From: Siphonodentalium dalli | Lineage: Eukaryota; Mollusca; Scaphopoda; Gadilida; Siphonodentaliidae | DNA: 64,000 nucleotides | Direction of reading: 5' to 3' | NCBI GenBank assembly: GCA_032622095.1 | Contig: CP136069.1 | Location: 124,001 to 188,000 of the forward strand | Part shown: piece after piece, positions 57,590-64,000 of the stretch | How positions within the stretch are numbered: position 1 is the first letter of the stretch | Layout of the letters: each line of letters starts with the position of its first letter | The notes under the pieces: generated by a model | Databases searched by the model: none | Seen by the model: only the letters and a program-made list of their open reading frames with translations | What the model was told of the DNA's origin: nothing | Program-made: the position numbers and the translations under genes

Positions 57590-58215
57590 GAGAGGGGAAC
57601 GGGAACATTTTTACTGAATTTAAGCAGTATATTTGTTGACTCTGGGCGAGCACTGCGGCTGAGATACTGTATGGAGAAGCGTGTCCATTTCATAGCTGTT
57701 CATTTCATTCATAAGATTTCAATGAAAATTGACGAACAACGTCATCGTGTAACTTTCCCCAATTGATCGAGTTCGTCTGAACCTGCACGAATATCTTCTG
57801 CTTTGTTCATAATTATGTGTATCCCTTCGATTCCAGAAAATAGTATGATATTTATGGATTATCACATATATGTACTATATAGTCTTGTGATAACAATTAA
57901 TTCCATATAGAATATATGTTATTTCGTTTCGCACAGTACAGTACCGATTGTTGTACATTAAAGGCCTACCTTCGCATAGTAGATTGGTAAATTTTTTATG
58001 TCAATCTTATTATATTTCACATCACGATTTTCGATCACTTTTCACTTGCCCCGATGGGTGTAGACTGTAGTTACTATAGTGTAGTTATTTGGTGTGTCTC
58101 ATTTTCTCAATAAAAGGTAAACTACCCATTACTACCACTACGAATGAACTTACATTGTAATTCAACATTCATAATTCCAATTTGCAATACCAGTAATCGA
58201 AAGACAGTAACAAAA
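57590..58215. repeat. Diverged repeat related to 40.3-40.6 kb
   Basis: Pieces such as 'gaacaacgtcatcgtgta', 'cataattatgtgt', 'cataattccaat' and 'atcgaaagaca' occur in the same order as at 40,300-40,570. Boundaries are unclear. Confidence 0.4.
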
Positions 58216-58537
58216 TTTTCCGATTATAGTTAGTTCCTGAGTATAGTTAGTTCCCCAGGAAATGTTCAGATAATAAGTTAAATGTTTATTCAACTTATTA
58301 TCTAACCATTGAATCATTCTGCTCTTGTATTATCTGTTTTTTTTTCTGCCTGTCATCTGCTTGTATTACCTGAACACACCTCCAAATGAATAATAGACCG
58401 TTCCACTGTATACTTCTATACCTGAGTGGGAGAATCCATTTAATAAGGGTTAAACACCTTGTGTGGTTATATAAAAATTAAAGTTGGAAATGTGTTTTAT
58501 GATCTGGCCATATTGGACTATTAATCTCTCCTCACAG

Positions 58538-58664
58538 ACGAGGCCGATCTGTGATGACATCACCAGAATGATAGAGAGAATAAGGAGCTTCAATGATTCA
58601 AGAGAGACTGGTGAAAAAATTACTATTTCATTGGAATTGGAGAAGCCTGCCAGGTATGAGTTCG
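58538..58664 (+). CDS. KHK: Ketohexokinase, fourth exon seen
   Basis: Acceptor 'ctcctcacag'; frame TRPICDDITRMIERIRSFND then KITISLELEKPARYEF, donor 'gtaagg' at 58,665, phase 1. S-x-E-x-E-K-P-R-like sequence is the conserved strand after the W-I-H-F-E segment. Confidence 0.92.
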
Positions 58665-60718
58665 GTAAGGAATCTTATGACCAAAGTAAGAAATATTTGT
58701 GGTTCAGGAAAATCCAAAAGAATATGTCAAAATAAAATATAAGTTAATTAAAAAAAAAAAAAATTTCAAGCCTACCTACCAACCATAATTTGTCTGCCAT
58801 GTAACCCGAACCAGACGTTTATTTTCTTTGGCCTAATCGACACCCAGTGCTTCAAAAAATACAGATGGTTCCAAAGTTTTTAGTAAATGGTTCCATCTGA
58901 TCCTTTGACATGCACACGTGGAGCTATTTCTTTGATCCATATATGGCATCAAATAAAACATAACTCATGCATCATTCTGAAAAAAAAAAACTCTCATCAT
59001 TTGACATTTGCACATCATTCTAGAAACACAGCAACAGTTTTGGTGTGTGTAATAAACGCAGAGAGCCACAACTTTAGTGATTTCGGCAGTTTAAAACAAA
59101 CATCATTCCTACATATACTAGGGCCTGCAAATATTTGAGATTCAATGATATGTCGATATCGTCTTGGTGATCGATGGTGAAATCGGACTCCGATTCAAAA
59201 ATGTTTGAATATCCCAATCATTGGCATATTGTTTTGAATTTTGCACAAGTTGATGATGAAACAGGAATGATAAAGATGCAATATTTGTCTCAACCCACTT
59301 ATTGTGCTAAATTATCAGATTATATATATATTATACAGTAATAATATTGAATCACATTGAGATTAGTGACTATACCTTACACATATTTAAATTCGCACAA
59401 TGCTATTTTTTGCTCAGTTTTAAATTCGCGCACTTTGAATTCGCGCATGGTGCTGCGCGAATTCAAAACTGATAAACATATTTTTGAAAAAGTCCTGACA
59501 GTTTCAGTTCCTAATCAATCCTAAAAATACGGAAATTTACTTTGAGTAAAACATAACTGCATTATAATTTTGTTGTGAAGATGGGTGTATATGCTCCAAG
59601 TAATTACTCTGATATTTAAATAGAAAGAAGTAAACTGCTGCTGACTTCAGGAAAAAATTGGTGCTTCTATTTTAAAGAGTTGGGTTCACATCAATAACTC
59701 AGACCATTATATGACCACGGTGCCACTCCATCCATGGTTGTGGATATGGAGACGTTATTTTGTGCACCTTCAGTCGGGAATATGCATATTTTTACAAGCA
59801 TTGAAATGTAGAAGATTTAACAATTATTTATCGGTTTACATTTCAATAACAATATTGAGATTGGTTGCCCGAGTGTGAATATAATTGTCTATTCGATCAG
59901 TTCAATCTTCCGTAATATATGTAACTTATAAACATATAATTAACCCTGTTACCCCTTCCCCCCCCCCCCCCCCCCCCCACAGTTTGGCATAAATTCAGAA
60001 GTCCTACTATTTTTCGCTCAGTTTTAAATTCGCTCAAATTACTAAAACTTAATCGGAATAAATATAAATTACACAACCGGAGAGTTGCACATGTGATGTT
60101 ATTTTTTTTCAAAAATACTTTAAACAGTCAATTTCATTTAATTGCATATTGCTTAAATGCATAATTCGGCTGAAATTCCCAACGCTGTATAGACACAAAC
60201 TCCCGACCAACATGGAGGACCTATTAGCTCGGGGTCCGATTTTTGTGTTCGAATTTGTATTTTTTATGACTTTAACTCGTCTTTCTGGGACATATAGTGC
60301 TCGTAAAAAGATAGCTATTAAAGGTATTTATTACATGATCCTACCTTTATTCCATTCAATAAACCCATTCTATAAATTGTGATATTAAACGTTCGTTTAA
60401 TAACAGGAAATAGTGCCAGGTGACCTCTGACTTCCGGTTTGTGGTTTCTTTACATTCCGTACGCTACGTCTCAAAATACTATGGCTTCCAATATAATTTC
60501 AACAAACTATAATGAATGAAGAGTTTGAAAAGTTATGTCGTTAAATATACGCCATTAAATACTCCAAAGAGTCTTTATTTATATGGGACTATTTCTTTGC
60601 GCGTGCAAACAACGCAGAGTTGTGTGAAACGTCATCGCATGCCTTATAGAAGTTGATGTTAGTTTCGCGTCCCATTTGTGGATTTAAGTATGTTTTGTCG
60701 AGGTTTTGGATCATGTAA
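58665..60718. other. Intronic sequence, no exon recognised
   Basis: Inside the ~4.4 kb ketohexokinase intron. It holds a short palindrome of 'gaattcgcgca' type at 59,425-59,470, and 'gctcagttttaaattcgc' occurs at both 59,414 and 60,016, possibly the edges of a ~600 bp repeat. There is a C-run at 59,957-59,978. No other family member identified. Confidence 0.45.
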
Positions 60719-60880
60719 TAAATAGAATCTACAACTCGTCCCAAGTTTATATCGGAATTTACAAAACTCGTCCAGTAAATTAGGTCTGGACCTCGCCAAA
60801 GGCTCGGTCCAGACCTAATTTACTGGACTCGTTTTGTAAATTTCGCTATAAACTGGGGACTCGTTGTAGATCCTCTATTT
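60719..60880. repeat. Palindrome of ACTCGTCCAG type
   Basis: 'atctacaactcgtcccaagt', 'ttacaaaactcgtccag' and 'taaattaggtctgg' are mirrored to 'actcgttgtagat'; the loop is 'cctcgccaaaggctc'. It shares the ACTCGTCCAG / CTGGACTCGT motif with the palindromes near the SelU 3' exons, perhaps a distant family link. Confidence 0.8.
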
Positions 60881-61009
60881 ATCAACCTACCTGTAATCTG
60901 ATAGAAAATTAAAAATCAAATATTATTATTTGTATTTTGGAGCGCAAACTGCCATGCGGCTTTGAATTGCTGTTGTCTAAGATAACATGGTAATGATCTT
61001 TTTTATGCA

Positions 61010-61216
61010 TACAGTAATGCTCTAAGTAATCGACTTCTTAACCACAGCAGAATTATGGGGAATTTTTCAGGAAATATGGCTTGTTGTCATTCATCGGAAA
61101 GCTCTCCCCGAGAGCTTTCCGATGAATGGCAACAAGCCATATTTCCGACTAAATCCTGAAAAATTACCCATAATTCTGCTGTGGTTAAGAAGTCGATTAC
61201 TTAGAGCATTACTGTA
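61010..61216. mobile_element. Fold-back MITE (CAGTAATGCCC family), full length
   Basis: Arms nearly identical to 50,875-51,077, same centre 'agctctccccgagagct', ends TACAGTAATGC and GCATTACTGTA with TA flanks. Confidence 0.9.
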
Positions 61217-61259
61217 ACTGAGGATTTAACCCTTTCATTAATAAATGGATTCCCCCACT

Positions 61260-61697
61260 CAAGACTGCAAATACTGTGTCTGTCATTTGCAGAATGAGGT
61301 CCCCAGAGGGTGAATTTAGTGATGCTATCCCGCACAGCGGGCTAGCATCACCAAATTCACCCTCTGGGGACCTCATTCTGCTTAGGACCTCAACTGCTAA
61401 GGTAGATCTAGGATCAGATTGAAGTTCCCCAGTTGAAGTTGGTGATGGTTACCAATTGGGCACCTCGATTATGGATTTTACCTTCTGCAAATTAGGGGAT
61501 ATAGAAACTTCCCAGATGGGAAAATGTAACTAAAAACAATGTTAATTTGATACTATAGATACTTCCCAGAAGATGAGGCCTAAGCAGAATGAGGTCTCCA
61601 GAGGGTGAATGCCAGCCCACTGTGCGGGATAGCATCACTAAATTCACCCTCTGGGGACCTCATTCTGCAAATGACAGACACACTATTTGCAAGCTTG
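61260..61697. mobile_element. hAT-like double-palindrome MITE, most complete copy
   Basis: 438 bp. Ends 'caagactgcaaatactgtg' and 'cactatttgcaagcttg' are inverted. The left palindrome at 61,288-61,382 is nearly perfect ('gaatgaggtccccagagggt' to 'accctctggggacctcattc'), as is the right one at 61,589-61,672. The unique middle has 'gattgaagttccccagttg' and 'tagatacttcccagaagatg'. Flanking 8-mers are cccccact (61,252-61,259) and cccccatt (61,698-61,705), seven of eight identical. Confidence 0.9.
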
Positions 61698-61832
61698 CCC
61701 CCATTCAGTTATAAAAGTATACATTTGAATCTGAAGGGAAGTTCAGGAAATATGACCAGGTAATACATAATTTAAACAAGAAAATGAGGACGTTTGAATA
61801 TGCATTTTTACATGCAAATAACCTGCGAGACC

Positions 61833-62069
61833 TTTAAAACTCTTTTATGGCTGGAGCTTCCTGCCAATGCATTCTCTTATATATGCTAGCCTCACATTTA
61901 TATAAGAGAATGCATGCATTGGCCTAACAATATTTACCTTGACCTTGTAAGCCAGTGAATTCTCTAATATATGCTAGGCGCCCTATGGGAAACTCGCATA
62001 AATAAGAAAATGCACTGGTACAGGATATTTAATGCTGCACCAGCGCAGCTCCTGTCATAAAAGGGTTAA
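61833..62069. repeat. TTAA (piggyBac-type) element, GTCATGAAAGG subfamily
   Basis: Right end 'gcagctcctgtcataaaagg' followed by GTTAA. The left end is degraded ('cttttatggctggagcttcc'). Two core palindromes are present (61,863-61,925 and 61,953-62,022). Confidence 0.8.
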
Positions 62070-62269
62070 TGCCATACTCTTCCAGATCTATTATACAATC
62101 GTATTCAATCATATTTAGATTGATACATATAATACCTCATCTCTGTTGTAACTGGAGTTGATCAAGAATTTATGATGGGATGGATTGTGAGAGCCAATTA
62201 CATTGCTATGTCCACTCCAGGCAAAATTTCACCCAGTTGGGAGTCAGTGTGATGTAGTTTTCTATATTG

Positions 62270-62635
62270 CCTCCTCCCAGCATCACTAAATTCACCCTCT
62301 AGGGACCACCTTCTGTTTATTGGCCTTTATCTTTATAATCAAATTAACAAATATTTTTAGAAATTTGCTTATTTAGTTTCTCTCTCTCTATAACCCCAAA
62401 TTGGCAGATGAACCAATGCATAATTGAGGTGCCCAATGGGTGCAAACCACCTTCACCATTTGGTAACTTAAATCTGTGAATAGGTCTCACATTGCAGATG
62501 AGGCCATGCAGAAAGAGGTCCTCAGAGGATAAATTTGGAGACGATAGCCCGCTGTGTGGGGTAGCATCGCTAAATGTACCCTCTGGGGGACCTCATTCTG
62601 CATATGTCCAGCACCATATTCTGAGGCCTGGCAGT
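62270..62635. repeat. hAT-like double-palindrome MITE, truncated left
   Basis: Begins in the right arm of the left palindrome ('cctcccagcatcactaaatt'), keeps the middle and the right palindrome (62,510-62,600), and ends 'catattctgaggcctgg', the same end subtype as 3,437-4,085 and 1-168. Confidence 0.75.
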
Positions 62636-62649
62636 ATGACATCATAGAT

Positions 62650-62770
62650 ACACTAATGCCCTAATTAATCGACTCCTTTAACCACAGCAGAATTATGGAT
62701 AACTTTTCAGGATTTAGTCGGAAATATGGCTTGTTGCCATTCATCGGAAAGCTCTCGGGCATTACTGTGC
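62650..62770. repeat. Half of a fold-back MITE
   Basis: The left arm of the CAGTAATGCCC family down to 'catcggaaagctctc' is followed directly by the terminal 'gggcattactgtg'. Nearly all of the right arm is deleted. Confidence 0.8.
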
Positions 62771-62830
62771 ACTAATGATTTTACACCAAACTAGGATATT
62801 GTTGTCAAAAACTATGAAATGGTCCTTACT

Positions 62831-63026
62831 TTAACCCTTCCATGACCATTATTGGAGCTTCCTGAAATGTTGCTAAAACTCTGTGCCAATGCATTCTCTT
62901 ATATGTACGATTCTCCCATAGGGAGCCTGCATATTGGCCCTATGGGAGACTCGCATATGTAAGAGAATGCACTGGCACAGGTTCTTGGATGCTGCACCAG
63001 TGCAGCTCCTGTCATGAAAGGGTTAA
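62831..63026. mobile_element. TTAA (piggyBac-type) element, GTCATGAAAGG subfamily
   Basis: Ends 'ttaacccttccatgacc' and 'tgtcatgaaagggttaa', TTAA on both sides; one core palindrome with a rearranged centre ('cctatgggagactcgcatat'). It lies 48 bp before the last ketohexokinase exon seen. Confidence 0.85.
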
Positions 63027-63073
63027 CTTAAATATCTTGAAAAGTCACTAAAGTCTGTATTTCCTCATTTCAG

Positions 63074-63185
63074 TGAGCTTGATCGATAAGGTGGATGTGG
63101 TCTTCGTAAGTAAGGATTTTGCTCAATATTGTGGATATTCTGATATGGAGGTAGCCGTTCGAGGGTTCAAAGACAAATGTAATCA
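63074..63185 (+). CDS. KHK: Ketohexokinase, fifth exon seen (partial gene)
   Basis: Acceptor 'cctcatttcag'; with the carried base the frame reads VSLIDKVDVVFVSKDFAQYC then GYSDMEVAVRGFKDKCN, donor 'gtaagt' at 63,186, two bases into a codon. D-V-V-F-V-S-K-D-x-A is a hallmark of ketohexokinase. The catalytic G-A-G-D-x-F exon should follow to the right of the window. Confidence 0.93.
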
Positions 63186-63249
63186 GTAAGTATGAAGGAT
63201 CGTTTGGATTAATCTGTTATGTTTTTTGTGCACTATATGATGAAAAAGC

Positions 63250-63660
63250 CTGAATTTAAAGTGTCTGACATTTGCAGAATGAGGTCCCCAGAGGGTGAAT
63301 TTAGTGACACTATCACACACAGTGGGGACCTCATTCTGCTCAGGCCTCAATTGCTATGGGAGACCTAGGATCAGATTCCCAGCTCCCCAGTTGGTGTTGG
63401 TCATAATTAGTCACCTCGATTATGCATTTTATCTTCTAAAAATTAGGGGATAATAGAAACTCAACAGAATGGAAACAGTAACAAAAAACCAATGTTAATT
63501 TGAGACCAGAGATATTTCCCATAAGATGAGGCATAAGCAGAATGAGGTTCCCAGAGGGTGAATTTGGTGATGCTGGCCTGCTATGCCAGATAGCATCTCT
63601 AAATTCACCCTCTGGGAACCTCATTCTGCAAATGTCACACACCATATTTACATACTTGAA
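63250..63660. repeat. hAT-like double-palindrome MITE
   Basis: 'gtgtctgacatttgcagaat' opens the left palindrome, whose centre is shortened (63,278-63,340). The middle resembles that of 61,260-61,697, and the right palindrome is at 63,535-63,632. The end 'catatttacatacttg' is diverged; no target duplication can be read. Confidence 0.8.
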
Positions 63661-63777
63661 TATAAGTTCATGTTGAGAAGTAAACATTGTAGCAATTAAA
63701 TGCAATTTAGTTCATTGAAGTTGTGAACAAAAATAGAGCAGCAACTTTACCGAAAACTCTCTAACGGCTCTTATTTT

Positions 63778-63812
63778 TGTCAGACACACTAAATTCAGAC
63801 TTGATGATGAAC
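63778..63812. repeat. hAT-like MITE terminal fragment
   Basis: 'gtcagacacactaaattcag' followed by ACTTG matches the right end of the subfamily copied in the triplicated segment (9,796-9,824). Confidence 0.6.
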
Positions 63813-64000
63813 ATTAGGAGTATTATAAATGTGTTCAGTTGCTCTCATCTCATTTGTGTCTGATGCACTGAAACACTAAATGCAAGGGTTTGGTTTTCTT
63901 CGAACCAACACCTGCATACCTAAATTAGAATGGAAGCACATTTGTGAATTTTAATTTGTTACCATGGTAGTTCTTGTTTATAGTCAATCAGAGTTCACTT

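Noticed and set aside
1-64000. tRNA genes
   Set aside because: I looked for B-box-like GGTTCGANTCC with a matching acceptor stem and saw no convincing case; a covariance search could find one that I missed.

Overview
This is a stretch of metazoan nuclear DNA, AT-rich, with small exons in large introns and dense non-autonomous transposons. There are no operons, ribosome binding sites or long bacterial-type reading frames. The gene set (an ERI-type exoribonuclease, ketohexokinase, a nuclear tRNA 2-selenouridine synthase), together with GT-AG introns, 5S-like sequence, PIF/Harbinger remnants and hAT-, TTAA- and TA-type MITEs, suggests a marine invertebrate. A mollusc or other lophotrochozoan, or an amphioxus-like animal, would fit; the phylum is a guess.

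Layout. (1) 1-8,652: the 3' half of an ERI1/ERI3-like 3'-5' exoribonuclease, plus strand, four exons 2,670-8,652, introns full of MITEs. (2) 9,345-27,299: a ~6.5 kb tandem triplication (copies from 9,345, 15,788 and 22,285; the third truncated). Each copy holds an identical intact minus-strand exon for the P-loop half of tRNA 2-selenouridine synthase (SelU/MnmH), plus a dead 640 bp Harbinger derivative; copies 1 and 2 also carry a higher-order minisatellite. The single upstream exon (28,509-27,952, minus) encodes a probable mitochondrial presequence and the rhodanese half with the CWRGG active site. The gene is therefore one 5' exon facing three identical 3' exons. (3) 29,400-52,000: no gene I can name. 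It holds three copies of a ~2.3 kb repeat (one inverted), two TA-flanked elements of 1.3 and 1.9 kb, and three elements whose inverted ends are built from short tandem repeats (44.1-44.9, 45.4-47.0, 47.2-48.1 kb). (4) 52,114-63,185: five exons of ketohexokinase, plus strand, 5' and 3' ends missing, introns packed with TTAA elements, palindromic MITEs and a 5S rRNA-like sequence.

The three genes are functionally unrelated (small RNA/histone mRNA/rRNA trimming, tRNA wobble-base selenation, fructose phosphorylation). What unites the window is repeat architecture: several MITE families can be defined here from multiple copies, target-site duplications and one filled/empty site pair. The points most worth following are the SelU exon triplication and the hAT-like double-palindrome element.
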